DNA of 42,386 bases from Pseudoduganella sp. (GCA_021323265.1 JAJTCO010000026.1:1-42386); one strand, 5' to 3'. Shown: positions 1 to 9,465, numbered from the stretch's first letter. A program made the numbers and translations. Notes: generated by a model from the letters alone, not told the origin.

Positions 1-220
1 CGTACGGCGTTTCGTCGGCCTTTCCAACCTTCAGAAAAAGGTCGACCAGACACGGAAACACACCGGATATTATAGCGTTTTCTGCTGCGTCGCAATAGCT
101 AAACAGGCCGTTTACACAACTATTTTGCGGAATCGCAATATTTTTTTTCGGCGCCGTTCTGCCTGCAACTTCAGCCATTACCGTCATACCTCGAACAGCC
201 GCATTTTACAGTTTTCTGGC
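1..220. other. Intergenic region at window edge
   Basis: No supported gene. On the minus strand a perfect TATAAT (69-74) has a TTGCGA at 90-95, but only 15 bp separate them, so a promoter reading off the left edge is possible but weak. A minus-strand frame stays open from about 185 to the edge, but it spans this promoter-like AT-rich stretch and has no recognisable protein content. Confidence 0.3.
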
Positions 221-691
221 TCACAATCCAGTCGTGCCTGGTCGCAGGCCCGGCTGGGTTTCAGCCCAGATAGCTTCATAACGTTCCAGACTGGTTTGGG
301 TTGACGAAGGATCATTAAAATCTGCTTCCCCACGGAAATGATCCGCGTGGTAGCGGCGCACGATGTGGATGCCGTCGGCCACGCAGAAGGAGTCGGTCAG
401 GGTGCGGATGCTGCGGCTGGTCAGGCGGCATTCGATCTGGTGGCCATAGTCTTCCAGCAGCTTGTGGAAGCGCGGCTCGTTGCGCTCGAGGTGGGCGTTG
501 CTGTGGGCCACCAGCTGCAGCCGCCCCTTGTGCTGCAGGAAGAGGCGCAGCAGGGCGTCCGTCCTGGAATGTCCGAGCTGCCACCAGGCATAGTCAGGAT
601 CGAAACATTGCAGGGTCAGCCGGGCCCGGGAGATGCAGTCCAGCAGCAGGGCCTGGAACTGGCTGCGGCTGTCAAAAGGCTGCTTCTCCAT
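221..691 (-). CDS. Conserved hypothetical protein, possibly degenerate phospholipase-D-like
   Basis: A 156-residue soluble protein of unknown function with no signal peptide or membrane segment. The start is supported by a GGAGG ribosome site just upstream. It lies 11 nt downstream of roxA on the same strand, so the two are probably co-transcribed. The run from 'LVAHSNAHLERNEPRFHKLL' to 'HADHFRGEADFNDPS' resembles the second half of phospholipase-D-like folds found in small betaproteobacterial unknowns. The canonical HxKxxxxD motif is absent, so no catalytic role is claimed. The product is likely real because of its operon position, its ribosome site and a codon pattern like its neighbours. 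Confidence 0.75.
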   Translation of the reverse strand: MEKQPFDSRSQFQALLLDCISRARLTLQCFDPDYAWWQLGHSRTDALLRLFLQHKGRLQLVAHSNAHLERNEPRFHKLLEDYGHQIECRLTSRSIRTLTDSFCVADGIHIVRRYHADHFRGEADFNDPSSTQTSLERYEAIWAETQPGLRPGTTGL

Positions 692-702
692 GTTACCTCC
701 GC

Positions 703-1827
703 TTATTTGTTGAGTTCCAGCCAGCCGTCGGCATACCAGGCAAACAGGGCTTCCAGCACGTCTTCCGAGGCGCCGGCCACGGCCTCGCCATCCAGGCCGC
801 GCGTATTGGCCAGGGTTTCCAGCGTCGCCTTATCGGACTTGTTCATGGCGAACGATTCGCCATTGATGAAGACGTTCTTGCCGCGGTAAAGCATTTGCGT
901 CTTGCGCGACAGGGTCACGCCTTTCTTTTGCGCCGCTTGCTGGAATTTGCCGGCAGTGAGCGGCTTTTCCAGCGGCTGGAAGAAGACATTATGTTTGGGT
1001 TCGGACAGATACTCGCCCAGGAAGATCGCGAAATCGTCCTCGGTAAAGCTGACCTTGTTCAATTCGTCGGCCAGTTTTGCCAGCATGGCTTTGGGAATCT
1101 CGGCCGGTTTATTGGTCGGTTCCAGTTCCGGATCGGCGTAGCGCCCCGGCAAGTCGATGGAGTCGGCCATGAATTGCAGGAACGCTTCGCCCAGTTCCTG
1201 GTAAGACGGCGAGCGGAAGCCGATGGAATACGTCTGGCAGTCGCCGATGGCCTCGCCGTCGTGGGCGTAGTGCGGCGGCAGGTAGAGCATGTCGCCCGGC
1301 TCCAGCACGAATTCCTCGCTGGGCTTGAATTTCTTCAGGATCTTCAGCGGCAAGCCTTCGATCAGGGTGAGGTCCTTCTGCGCGCTGATCTTCCAGCGGC
1401 GCTGGCCTTCGGCCTGCAGCAGGAACACATCGTAGGAGTCGAAGTGCGGTCCCACGCCGCCGCCATCGGTGGCGAAGCTGACCATCAAGTCGTCCAGGCG
1501 CGCATCGGGCAGGAAGCGGAACTGGCGCAGCAGCGCGTCGGCCCGCTCGTCCTGCAGGTTGACTCCCTGCACCAGCATGGTCCATTCGCGCTGGCTGCGC
1601 GGCGGCAGCGCCTTCAGCGGGCCATGCTGCATGTCCCAGCTGCTGTCGGTCTTGGTGACCAGGCGGCTTTCGACATAATCCTTGGTGGCCAGTTCGGCCA
1701 GTTGGTCAAAAGGCAGCAGCGGCTTGAAGCCCGGGATGGCCTGGCGGATCAGCAGGGGCTTCTTTTGCCAGTAGTCGCGCAGGAATTGCGCCGGCGTGAT
1801 GTCGCCGAGGAGAGTGAGTTTTTTCAT
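703..1827 (-). CDS. roxA: Ribosomal protein uL16 arginine hydroxylase (JmjC/cupin dioxygenase)
   Basis: A 374-residue Fe(II)/2-oxoglutarate oxygenase of the YcfD/RoxA family, which hydroxylates an arginine of ribosomal protein L16. The length matches E. coli YcfD (373). The metal triad is visible as H128-x-D130 in 'GPHFDSYDVF' and H189 in 'LPPHYAHDG'. A C-terminal winged-helix-like region follows the cupin core, as in the family. It is divergent from slyD across a short region containing a perfect inverted repeat. The small gene at 221-691 follows 11 nt downstream. Assignment to this family is strong; substrate is by family knowledge. Confidence 0.93.
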   Translation of the reverse strand: MKKLTLLGDITPAQFLRDYWQKKPLLIRQAIPGFKPLLPFDQLAELATKDYVESRLVTKTDSSWDMQHGPLKALPPRSQREWTMLVQGVNLQDERADALLRQFRFLPDARLDDLMVSFATDGGGVGPHFDSYDVFLLQAEGQRRWKISAQKDLTLIEGLPLKILKKFKPSEEFVLEPGDMLYLPPHYAHDGEAIGDCQTYSIGFRSPSYQELGEAFLQFMADSIDLPGRYADPELEPTNKPAEIPKAMLAKLADELNKVSFTEDDFAIFLGEYLSEPKHNVFFQPLEKPLTAGKFQQAAQKKGVTLSRKTQMLYRGKNVFINGESFAMNKSDKATLETLANTRGLDGEAVAGASEDVLEALFAWYADGWLELNK

Positions 1828-1831
1828 GGGG

Positions 1832-1857
1832 GCGATTATAGCAAGCGGTATAATCGC
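1832..1857. promoter_or_regulatory. Perfect palindrome with divergent TATAAT boxes between roxA and slyD
   Basis: GCGATTATA (1832-1840), an 8-nt spacer, then TATAATCGC (1849-1857) form a perfect 9-bp inverted repeat. Each arm contains a consensus -10 hexamer, one for each direction. The roxA-facing box ends only 7 nt from the roxA ATG, which would give an almost leaderless message. The repeat may be two overlapping divergent promoters, an operator, or both. No clear -35 was found for either. Confidence 0.5.
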
Positions 1858-1884
1858 ACCAGCTTAGATATGAAAGGAAGCTCG

Positions 1885-2433
1885 ATGAAAATCGCCAAGA
1901 ATACTGTTGTGACGGTGGAGTACAAGCTGTCTGACGCGCAAAACAATCTGATCGAAGATGGTCGCCAGCCGATGGTCTACCTGCATGGTGGCTACGAGAA
2001 CACCCTGCCGAAGATCGAAGAAGAACTGGACGGCAAGGAAGCGGGCTACGCGTCCACGATCCAGATTGAACCGGAAGACGCCTTTGGCGATTACGATCCC
2101 AACCTGCTGAAGGTGGAAGAGCGCGCCCGCCTGCCGGAGCCGCTGGAAATCGGCATGCAGTTCGAAGGCCTGCCGGAGGGCGGCGAGGACGACGACGCCA
2201 TGATCTTCACCGTGACCGAGATCGCGGAAGACAAGGTGGTCCTGGACGGCAACCACCCGCTGGCCGGCATGGCCCTGCGCTTCGAGCTGAAGGTGGTGGA
2301 GGTGCGTGCCGCGACGGAGGAAGAGATCGCCCACGAGCACGTGCACGGCCCGCATGGCCATCACCATCACGATGCCGACGAAGATGAAGACGGCGAGGAA
2401 GGTGACCACTTCCGCACCCATCCGATCCACTGA
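1885..2433 (+). CDS. slyD: FKBP-type peptidyl-prolyl cis-trans isomerase SlyD
   Basis: A 182-residue cytoplasmic prolyl isomerase and metallochaperone. The FKBP fold is interrupted by an insert-in-flap chaperone domain (about residues 70-125), and the protein ends in a His/Asp-rich tail ('HEHVHGPHGHHHHDADED') that in SlyD binds nickel and zinc. An in-frame ATG at 1870 exists, but AAGGAAG at 1874-1880 is the ribosome site for the ATG at 1885, which also gives the usual 'MKIAKNTVV' N-terminus. It is single-gene: a strong terminator follows at 2455. SlyD commonly supports [NiFe]-hydrogenase maturation, but no hydrogenase gene is in this window. Confidence 0.95.
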   Translation: MKIAKNTVVTVEYKLSDAQNNLIEDGRQPMVYLHGGYENTLPKIEEELDGKEAGYASTIQIEPEDAFGDYDPNLLKVEERARLPEPLEIGMQFEGLPEGGEDDDAMIFTVTEIAEDKVVLDGNHPLAGMALRFELKVVEVRAATEEEIAHEHVHGPHGHHHHDADEDEDGEEGDHFRTHPIH

Positions 2434-2454
2434 AAAACCACGCCGCATCGATTG

Positions 2455-2480
2455 GCCCCGCATTTGCGGGGCTTTTTTTT
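2455..2480 (+). terminator. Rho-independent terminator of slyD
   Basis: Stem GCCCCGC (2455-2461), loop ATTT, stem GCGGGGC (2466-2472), then eight T. It starts 21 nt after the slyD stop. Confidence 0.9.
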
Positions 2481-2570
2481 AGGAGTCGACTCATAATGGT
2501 GGTATTGCTATTGGCATGACCGGAAGTAAGTCATATATTTCGTCTGTGAACATTTTATTGCCATAGAGAA

Positions 2571-4157
2571 ATGAGAAAAAATCTGCCAGTCACTGCTGCC
2601 GAGTTCGAAATGGAGGATGGGCGTCCCATCGTTTCCAAGACCGACCTCAAGGGCAGAATCACCTACGTCAACCCCTACTTTGTCGAGGTCAGCGGCTTTG
2701 CCGCGGAAGAGCTGCTGGGCGCTCCGCACAATCTCGTGCGCCACCCCGACATGCCGCCCCAGGCCTTCGCCGATTTGTGGCAATGCCTGCAGGCCGGGCT
2801 GCCGTGGAATGGGATGGTCAAGAACCGGCGCAAGAACGGCGACTTTTACTGGGTGAACGCAAATGTCACGCCGGTGCGCGAAGACGGGCGCGTGACCGGC
2901 TACATGTCGGTGCGCAACAAGCCGACACGGGCCCAGGTGGCGCAGGCGGACAGCCTGTATCGCGCCATCAATGCCGGCACGGCCACCGACCTCGAGATCC
3001 GCCAGGGCCGGCCCGTGCAGCGCGGCTGGCGCGGCCGCCTGCACGCGCTGCGGGACATGTCGCTGCACGCGCGTCTGGTGGCCATGGCCGGCTTCACCAG
3101 CATGCTGTTTGTCGGGATGGGCGTGGCGGCGGCCAGCCTGGTGCAAGGCGCCGCGGCGCTGTGGTTGCTGCTGGCCGCAGGCGCCGGCATCGCATCGACC
3201 CTGGCCGGCGTCTGGATGCTGCACGCGGCCATCGTGGCGCCGCTGCGGACGGCGACCCAGGCTGCGCGCGCCCTGGCCGGCGGCGATCTGACCGGCAACA
3301 TCGAGGCGCAGCGCAGCGATGACATGGGCCAACTGCTGCGCGCGCTGCAGCAGATGAATGTCAACCTGCAGGCCATGATTGGCGACGTGCACAACAACGT
3401 CGCTGCCATGAACAGCGTCACGCGCGAAATCGCGGCCGGCAACCAGAACCTGTCGGCGCGCACCGAGGCCCAGGCCTCCAGCCTGGAGGAAACCGCCTCG
3501 AGCATGGAGCAGTTTTCGGCCACCGTGAAGCAGAATGCCGACAGCGCGCAGCAGGCGAACCGGCTCGTGCAAGGCGCGGCGGAAGTGGCCTTGCGGGGCG
3601 GCAGCAACGTGGCGCAGGTGGGCGCAACCATGGACGAGATCAGCACCTCGGCACACAAGATCGTCGACATCATCGGCATGATCGACAGCATCGCGTTCCA
3701 GACCAACATCCTGGCGCTGAACGCCGCCGTGGAGGCGGCGCGCGCCGGCGAGCAGGGGCGCGGCTTTGCCGTCGTGGCCTCGGAAGTGCGCAACCTGGCG
3801 CAGCGTTCGGCGGCCGCCGCCAAGGACATCAAGGCGCTGATCGACAGTTCCGTGCTGCAGGTCGAGCGCGGCGGAGCCCTGGTGGGCGAGGCGGGGCACA
3901 CCATGGAGGAAATCATCGCCTCCGTGCAGAACGTGTCGCGCATCATGAACGGGATTGAGCAGGCCAGCCGCGAGCAGAGCATCGGCATCGACCAGGTGAA
4001 TCAGGCCATCGGCGAGATGGACCAGGGGACGCAGCAGAATGCCGCCATGGTGGAGGAGGCCGCCGCCGCGGCGGACAGCCTGAACCAGCAAGCCGTGCAG
4101 CTGGCGCAGGCCATGAGCGTGTTCCACCTGCCCGCGGGGCGGCGCGCGAAGCGGTGA
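2571..4157 (+). CDS. Aer-like methyl-accepting chemotaxis protein with N-terminal PAS domain
   Basis: A 528-residue chemoreceptor. The N-terminus is a cytoplasmic PAS domain (about residues 15-115; 'GRITYVNPYFVEVSGF', 'HNLVRHPDMP', 'NGDFYWVNANVTPV') of the Aer type, which binds FAD and senses redox or energy state. Two adjacent membrane segments follow (about 168-225), then HAMP ('APLRTATQAARALAGGDL'), then the signalling domain with the conserved hairpin '[19 protein letters not shown]'. There is no periplasmic sensor domain, as in Aer. The start follows only a weak ribosome site (AGAGAA). The stop lies 1 nt from the convergent stop of the next gene, with no terminator between them. Its partners CheA and CheZ are encoded about 32 kb downstream. 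FAD binding is inferred from family. Confidence 0.92.
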   Translation: MRKNLPVTAAEFEMEDGRPIVSKTDLKGRITYVNPYFVEVSGFAAEELLGAPHNLVRHPDMPPQAFADLWQCLQAGLPWNGMVKNRRKNGDFYWVNANVTPVREDGRVTGYMSVRNKPTRAQVAQADSLYRAINAGTATDLEIRQGRPVQRGWRGRLHALRDMSLHARLVAMAGFTSMLFVGMGVAAASLVQGAAALWLLLAAGAGIASTLAGVWMLHAAIVAPLRTATQAARALAGGDLTGNIEAQRSDDMGQLLRALQQMNVNLQAMIGDVHNNVAAMNSVTREIAAGNQNLSARTEAQASSLEETASSMEQFSATVKQNADSAQQANRLVQGAAEVALRGGSNVAQVGATMDEISTSAHKIVDIIGMIDSIAFQTNILALNAAVEAARAGEQGRGFAVVASEVRNLAQRSAAAAKDIKALIDSSVLQVERGGALVGEAGHTMEEIIASVQNVSRIMNGIEQASREQSIGIDQVNQAIGEMDQGTQQNAAMVEEAAAAADSLNQQAVQLAQAMSVFHLPAGRRAKR

Positions 4158-4158
4158 G

Positions 4159-5154
4159 CTAGTCGCCGCCGAGGGAGAACAGCGCGGCGCTGCCTGGGAT
4201 GACGTGCAGCGCAGCCCATTCGGAACCCAGCGCCAGGTGCCCGATGTTCTTGTTCCATTCGATGGCGGTAGGCGCCTTTTCCTGCTTGCGGCTGTCGACC
4301 AGCAACAGTTGGCCGGTGTATTTTTCGGCCAGCGCGCGCACCAGGCGGCGCGTTTCGGTGAAGCCATCCTTCTTTTGCGACAGGCGGGCGAAGAAGCCTT
4401 GCTCGACGTGGGCGCCGATGTCGCCTTCCATCACCAGCACCATCCCGGCCAGCTTCTTGCGTTTGGCGGTCAGGAAGGCGCGTTGCAGCCACGCGCGGTT
4501 GGCCACCATGCGGTCTTCGTACTCGCTGTTGCGGCCCGCTTCGGTCAGGTAATGGTTGTTCGGGGCCGGCACGTTGAGGGTGACGAACAGCACGTTCTCG
4601 TGTTCCCAGTGGACGTTCTCGGCGTAGTCGCGGAACTTGCGGATGGCGGACTGGCGGCTGAGCGCCAGCTTGCCTTTGCCCAGCGCGTCCCCGCCGGCGA
4701 AGAACAGCTCGCGGATCCGGTTCAGGCGCTCGATCGCGTTCGACTTGCCGTTGGAGTTGCGGCAGCCGGTCCAGTCGCTGCCGGCCGGCAGCAGCACCAG
4801 CGGACGCGCCGCGCCGTCCATCAGCGTGCGCCGTTCCAGGTAAAGGCTGTCGCTGCAGGCTTCGCTGGCCGCCTTGATCCCGGTGGCGATGATGAAGACG
4901 GGTTCGGCCTGGCTAGCCTCGGCCAGCAGACGGCGGAACTCGGCGTCGGGGCCGTCCGCATCCTCGGTCTTGCCGTTGCGGAAGCTGTGGCCAAGCAGGG
5001 CGAAGGTGAACTGGCCCTTGCGCACAGCCTTGTCCTGGCGCGCCTGCGCCGGCGGCGCAGCTGCCAGGCAGGCCAGTGCGGCGGCAGCCAGCAGCGCGCT
5101 CGCCAGGCGCAGGGCCTGGCGGCGCGGTGCAGCCGGAGCCGTGGCTCGCTTCAT
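4159..5154 (-). CDS. Exported calcineurin-like phosphoesterase relative, metal site degenerate
   Basis: A 331-residue protein with an alanine-rich signal sequence ending near 'APPAQARQ' (about residues 1-36), so probably periplasmic. Its ATG overlaps the mutS stop (ATGA at 5151-5154), so translation is coupled to mutS. Its body looks like secreted metallophosphoesterase relatives that carry 'GDNEWTDC' followed by 'LERL…LR..FF': here the matching stretch reads 'AGSDWTGC' then '[13 protein letters not shown]'. The early Asp-bearing motif also appears as 'FALLGHSF'. Loss of the metal ligands suggests an inactive or changed enzyme. The family match is from recall of the motif pattern, so the function is left open. 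Confidence 0.7.
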   Translation of the reverse strand: MKRATAPAAPRRQALRLASALLAAAALACLAAAPPAQARQDKAVRKGQFTFALLGHSFRNGKTEDADGPDAEFRRLLAEASQAEPVFIIATGIKAASEACSDSLYLERRTLMDGAARPLVLLPAGSDWTGCRNSNGKSNAIERLNRIRELFFAGGDALGKGKLALSRQSAIRKFRDYAENVHWEHENVLFVTLNVPAPNNHYLTEAGRNSEYEDRMVANRAWLQRAFLTAKRKKLAGMVLVMEGDIGAHVEQGFFARLSQKKDGFTETRRLVRALAEKYTGQLLLVDSRKQEKAPTAIEWNKNIGHLALGSEWAALHVIPGSAALFSLGGD

Positions 5155-7838
5155 GCCTGCGCCAGGCGCTTCAGCTGGTACAGGCGGTCCAGCGCTTCGC
5201 GCGGGGTAAGGGCGTCCGGGTCGATGCCGTCCAGCGTCGCCAGCAACTCCTCGGCGCGCGGGTCGGCGACGGCCGCGCCGCCCGGCGCATGCGCCGGGCC
5301 CTCGTCGTCGTTGGCATCGGCCACCGGTGCGGCGAACAGGTCCAGCTGCGGCGTGGCGTCGAGCGCCTGCGCTTCCAGGCGCGCCAGGTGCTTGCGCGCG
5401 GCCTTGATCACCGGCTGCGGCACGCCTGCCAGCTGCGCCACCTGCAAGCCGTAGCTTTGCGAGGCGGGGCCGTCCTGCACGGCGTGCAGGAAGACGATGG
5501 AATCCTTGTGCTCCACCGCCGACAGGTGCACGTTGGCGGCGGTCGGATGCGCGTCGGGCAGCTGGGTCAGTTCGAAGTAGTGGGTGGCGAACAGGGTAAA
5601 GCTGCGGCTCGTCTCGATCAGATGGCGCGCAATGGCCCACGCCAGCGCCAGGCCGTCGAAAGTCGAGGTGCCGCGGCCGATTTCATCCATCAGCACCAGC
5701 GAGTGCTCGCTGGCGCCGTTCAGGATGGTGGCCGCTTCCGTCATCTCCACCATGAAGGTGGAGCGGCCGCCGGCCAGGTCGTCGGTGGCGCCGATGCGGG
5801 TGAACACGCGGTCGATCGGACCGATGGTGGCGCTGGCGGCGGGCACGTAGCTGCCCACGTAGGCCAGCAGGGTGATCAGGGCCACCTGGCGCATGAAGGT
5901 CGACTTACCGCCCATGTTGGGGCCGGTGATCAAGAGCAGGCGGCGTTCGGCCAGCAGCTTGCAGTCGTTGGCGATGAAGCGTTCGATCTGGTTTTCCACC
6001 ACCGGGTGGCGGCCTTCCACGATGTCGATGCAGGGCTCGGCCACCAGCTTGGGCGCGCACCAGTTGTTGCGCAGTGCGTGTTCGGCCAGCGCGCACAGGG
6101 TGTCGACCTGGGCCAGCGCCTGGGCGATCGCCTGCAGCGGGCCGATGAAGGGCGCCAGCGCCGCCAGCAATTCCTCGTACAGCATCTTCTCGCGCGCCAG
6201 GGCGCGGTCCTGCGCCGACAGGGCCTTGTCTTCGAAGGCCTTCAGCTCCGGTGTGATGTAGCGCTCGCAGTTCTTCAGTGTCTGGCGGCGGCGGTAGTCG
6301 TCCGGCACCTTGTCGGCCTGGCCGTTGGTCACCTCGATGTAGAAGCCGTGCACCCGGTTGTACTCGACGCGCAGGTTGGCGATGCCGGTGCGTTCGCGCT
6401 CGCGCGTTTCCAGGTCGACCAGGAACTGGCCGGCGTTTTCCGACAGGCCGCGCAGTTCATCGAGTTCGGCATCGTAGCCGCGTGCGATCACGCCGCCGTC
6501 GCGCACCATGGTGGCCGGCTCCGGCAGGATGGCGCGCACCAGCAGGTCCACGCATTCCTGCGGCGAAGCCAGGCCGTGGTGCAGCCTGGCCAGCAGGCCG
6601 TCGGCATTATCGTGGCTCAGGGCGCGCAGCATGGCGTGCTGCAGCTTGGGCAACTGCTGCAGGCCGTCGCGCAGCGCCGACAGGTCGCGCGGACGGGCCG
6701 AGAGCAGGGCGACGCGGGTGGTGATGCGCTCGATGTCCGGCACCTGCGCCAGGTGGTAGGACAGCGAGCCGGTGGTGTCATGCTGCATCAGCGCGGCGAT
6801 CGCGTCGTGGCGCGCGCGCGCCACCGACTGGTCGCGCTTGGCGTGGTGCAGCCAGTGGCGCAGCAGGCGCGAGCCCATTGCGGTGCGGCAGTGGTCCAGC
6901 AGCGAGAACAGGGTGGGCGACTCCTGGCCGCGGATGGTTTCGGTCAGTTCCAGGTTGCGGCGGGTGGCGGCGTCCAGGCCGATGTATTCGTTTTCCGTCT
7001 CGCAGCTCAGGCTCTTCACGTGCTGCAGGCCGCGGCCCTGGGTCGCCTGCGCATAGCGCAGCAGGGCGCCGGCGGCGCCAAAGGCGGCGCCCAGGCCTTC
7101 CGCGCCAAAGCCGGTCAGGGTGGCGACGGCCAGTTGGTCCAGCAGCGCCTTGTGCCCGTGCACCACGTCGAAATGCCAGGCTGGCACGTTGTTGACGTGG
7201 CACAGCGTGATGTCGTCGAACATGTCGGCATCGTCGCCGCGCAGGATTTCGGCCGGCACGATGCGCTCGAGTTCCTGCTGCAGGCGCACGTTGACGCTGC
7301 GCTGGTCGCCCGAGAACTCCATCAGGCGCAGCGCGCCGGAGGCCAGCGAGAGCCAGGCCAGGCCGCAGGTCACATGCTTGCGGTTGCTCAGCATAGTCAT
7401 GGCCAGCAGCGGGCGTTCCGACTTTTCCGGCAGCAGGTCCGAATCGGTCAGCGTGCCCGGGGTCACCACGCGCACCACCTTGCGCTCGACCGGCCCCTTG
7501 GCCAGGGCCGGGTCGCCGATCTGCTCGGCGATGGCGCACGATTCGCCCACCTTGACCAGCTTGGCCAGGTAGCCGTCGAGCGAGTGGAACGGCACGCCGG
7601 CCATCTTGATCGGCACGCCATTCTGGCTGCCGCGCGCCGTCAGCGTAATGCCCAGCACGCGCGAGGCCTTTTCGGCGTCGTCGAAGAACAGTTCGTAGAA
7701 GTCGCCCATGCGGTAGAACACCAGCATGGTGGGGTAGTCGGCCTTGATGCGCAGGTACTGCTGCATCATGGGCGTGACTTTTTCTGCGGGGCTGTTTTTG
7801 ACGGCGTCAGGGCTGATTTCGGAGGGCAGGGTGGTCAT
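5151..7838 (-). CDS. mutS: DNA mismatch repair protein MutS
   Basis: An 895-residue mismatch-recognition ATPase, a usual length for MutS. The N-terminal domain has the Phe-x-Glu mismatch-reading motif in 'MGDFYELF'. The C-terminal ABC-type ATPase shows Walker A 'GPNMGGKST' (about residue 639) and Walker B/signature '[16 protein letters not shown]'. A C-terminal tail with helix-turn-helix '[16 protein letters not shown]' matches the tetramerisation region. It acts with MutL (not in window) in post-replicative repair. It is divergent from the pilin operon and overlaps the downstream exported protein by 4 nt. Confidence 0.98.
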   Translation of the reverse strand: MTTLPSEISPDAVKNSPAEKVTPMMQQYLRIKADYPTMLVFYRMGDFYELFFDDAEKASRVLGITLTARGSQNGVPIKMAGVPFHSLDGYLAKLVKVGESCAIAEQIGDPALAKGPVERKVVRVVTPGTLTDSDLLPEKSERPLLAMTMLSNRKHVTCGLAWLSLASGALRLMEFSGDQRSVNVRLQQELERIVPAEILRGDDADMFDDITLCHVNNVPAWHFDVVHGHKALLDQLAVATLTGFGAEGLGAAFGAAGALLRYAQATQGRGLQHVKSLSCETENEYIGLDAATRRNLELTETIRGQESPTLFSLLDHCRTAMGSRLLRHWLHHAKRDQSVARARHDAIAALMQHDTTGSLSYHLAQVPDIERITTRVALLSARPRDLSALRDGLQQLPKLQHAMLRALSHDNADGLLARLHHGLASPQECVDLLVRAILPEPATMVRDGGVIARGYDAELDELRGLSENAGQFLVDLETRERERTGIANLRVEYNRVHGFYIEVTNGQADKVPDDYRRRQTLKNCERYITPELKAFEDKALSAQDRALAREKMLYEELLAALAPFIGPLQAIAQALAQVDTLCALAEHALRNNWCAPKLVAEPCIDIVEGRHPVVENQIERFIANDCKLLAERRLLLITGPNMGGKSTFMRQVALITLLAYVGSYVPAASATIGPIDRVFTRIGATDDLAGGRSTFMVEMTEAATILNGASEHSLVLMDEIGRGTSTFDGLALAWAIARHLIETSRSFTLFATHYFELTQLPDAHPTAANVHLSAVEHKDSIVFLHAVQDGPASQSYGLQVAQLAGVPQPVIKAARKHLARLEAQALDATPQLDLFAAPVADANDDEGPAHAPGGAAVADPRAEELLATLDGIDPDALTPREALDRLYQLKRLAQA

Positions 7839-8068
7839 TTCTTCAGGGTGTCAGGTCATGCCGCGCGGTGCGCGCTAAACCCTGCATTCTACCCTAGAGC
7901 GGGCGCGCCAAAGCTGCCCGTGCGCGGCGCCGGCCGGGGCGGCGCGCACGACCATCCGCAAATAGTGATGCAATACGGCAACAAGTGCGCGACTTATTAG
8001 CAAGTTAACGTTAAACTTCTGTCAAATTGTGATTTGGCAATAAGAATCCCACTATTAGAGGAAGAGTT

Positions 8069-8509
8069 GTGAGAAAAGCACCCACGAATCGCGGCCGGGG
8101 ATTTACCCTGATCGAACTCATGGTTACAGTGGCGGTGATTGCCATTTTGGCGTCGATTGCGTTGCCAAGCTACCGGGATTACGTGACGCGCGGCCATATT
8201 CCGCCGGCCACGGCGACCCTGGGCGAGATGCGCGTCAAGTTGGAGCAGTATTTCCAGGATAACAGGAAGTACACCGACGCTTGCAATACCGGCAACCCGG
8301 TTGAGCCGCCGACCAGCGCCGAGTTCACGTTCAGCTGCAATATTCCAAGCGCCGAAGAATTCACCCTGACTGCCACCGGCAAAGGCAAGATGGCCGGTTT
8401 CATCTACACGATCGACCACCGCAATATCAGGAAGACCACCTCCTTGCCAGCCAGCTGGGGGAGTGTCCCGGTCAATTGCTGGGTAACCAAAAAAGGCGGC
8501 CAATGCTAG
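8069..8509 (+). CDS. pilE: Type IV pilin PilE-like minor pilin
   Basis: A 146-residue type IV prepilin. The leader is cut after G11 ('RGRG|FTLIELMVTVAVIAILASIALPSYRDY'; the mature residue 5 is Glu), giving the N-terminal hydrophobic helix that packs the pilus core. The C-terminal part has several cysteines, including the final residue, likely in the D-region disulfide. The start is GTG at 8069, preceded by GAGG about 7 nt upstream; no ATG fits. It is first in the minor-pilin operon and overlaps the next gene by 7 nt. In many relatives pilE is last, after pilY1. It could serve as a minor pilin or, less likely, the major subunit. Confidence 0.9.
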   Translation: MRKAPTNRGRGFTLIELMVTVAVIAILASIALPSYRDYVTRGHIPPATATLGEMRVKLEQYFQDNRKYTDACNTGNPVEPPTSAEFTFSCNIPSAEEFTLTATGKGKMAGFIYTIDHRNIRKTTSLPASWGSVPVNCWVTKKGGQC

Positions 8510-9075
8510 TGCGCCGGCAGCAGGGCCTGACGCTGCTTGAGTTGATAATCGGTATCAGCATCATGGCGTTTCTGATGGCCATGGGCATGCCGCACTTTAC
8601 CCGCTGGTTGCAAGATGCGCAGAACCGCGCCGCAGCCGAATCGGTCATGAATGGCTTGCAGCTGGCGCGCATGGAATCGTTGCGCCGGAATACGCCCGTG
8701 CGTTTCAAGCTGACCGATTCCAGCGGCAGGGTCGCCTGGGAAGTGGGCTGCGTGGCCGCGACGACCACCTGTCCGGCGACAATCCAAAGCCGCCAGTCGG
8801 GTGAGGACGGCGGCAATGCACGCGTCGGTGTCGAGCGCGTGATCGGCGCCTATGGCACGGCGATTGTCGCTGGCAGCAACCTGGTGGCCAGCGTGGCTTT
8901 CGACGGTCTGGGTCGCGCGCCGCTGGCCGGCAGCGCGGAAATTAATCGCATCGACATCACCAACGCCAGGCTCGCCCAGGCGCGCCGCTACGTGGTCACC
9001 ATCGCCAGCGGCGGCCAGATTCGCATGTGCGACCCAGCGCTGACATTCCCGGCCAATCCCCAAGGCTGCGGTTAA
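8503..9075 (+). CDS. fimT: GspH/FimT family pseudopilin
   Basis: A 190-residue minor pseudopilin. The prepilin peptidase site is G8|L9 in 'RRQQGLTLLELIIGISIMAFLMAMGMP', followed by a GspH/FimT beta-rich domain with the usual 'RVAWEVGC' strand. The ATG at 8503 overlaps the pilE stop by 7 nt (ATGCTAG), so translation is coupled. An upstream non-ATG start would sit inside pilE and would put extra residues before the leader, so it was not chosen. It probably belongs to the priming complex that starts pilus assembly with PilV, PilW, PilX and PilY1. Confidence 0.9.
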   Translation: MLVRRQQGLTLLELIIGISIMAFLMAMGMPHFTRWLQDAQNRAAAESVMNGLQLARMESLRRNTPVRFKLTDSSGRVAWEVGCVAATTTCPATIQSRQSGEDGGNARVGVERVIGAYGTAIVAGSNLVASVAFDGLGRAPLAGSAEINRIDITNARLAQARRYVVTIASGGQIRMCDPALTFPANPQGCG

Positions 9076-9086
9076 GGAGCATTTTC

Positions 9087-9455
9087 ATGATTCGCAAACA
9101 ACTTCCTGGCCCCCAGGATGGGATGGCGTTGCTCGAAGGTTTGATCGCCATTGTGATCTTCTCGGCCGGCGTGCTGGGCTTTGCCTGGATGCAGGCGGCG
9201 GCCACGCGCCAGGTCACCGAGTCCAAATACCGCATCGAAGCGAGCTTCGCTGCCAACCAGTTGCTAGGCAAGATGTGGACGCAACGCTCCGACCTGGACG
9301 CGTTCGAGGAAGACAACGAGGACTATGCCGGCCTGCCCAACGGCAAGCGCACTGTGACTGTGGACGGGCGCAAAGTCACCATCACGCTGTCCTGGACTGC
9401 GCCCGGCGAAACGCGCCGCCGCAGCTACCAGGCGGTCGCCCAGATCAATGCCTGA
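9087..9455 (+). CDS. pilV: Type IV pilus modification/minor pilin PilV
   Basis: A 122-residue minor pilin with cleavage site G12|M13 in 'PQDGMALLEGLIAIVIFSAGVLGF'; the mature residue 5 is Glu. The short globular part ends in beta strands ('RKVTITLSWTAPGETRRRSYQ'). AAGGAG sits just upstream of the ATG. The gene lies 11 nt after fimT and overlaps the non-preferred upstream start of pilW. Size and order fit PilV of the minor-pilin cluster. Confidence 0.88.
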   Translation: MIRKQLPGPQDGMALLEGLIAIVIFSAGVLGFAWMQAAATRQVTESKYRIEASFAANQLLGKMWTQRSDLDAFEEDNEDYAGLPNGKRTVTVDGRKVTITLSWTAPGETRRRSYQAVAQINA

Positions 9456-9465
9456 GGAATCTTTC

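Noticed and set aside
69..95. Strong minus-strand promoter at the left edge
   Set aside because: The TATAAT is perfect, but the only -35 candidate is 15 bp away and no downstream gene is visible in the window.
895..1884. Long N-terminal extension of slyD across roxA
   Set aside because: The extension is antisense to roxA; the ribosome site and family N-terminus fix the slyD start at 1885.
5076..8000. 974-residue open frame on the plus strand opposite mutS
   Set aside because: High GC leaves long open frames opposite real genes; the content is low-complexity (Gln/Arg/Val/His) and mutS is certain on the other strand.
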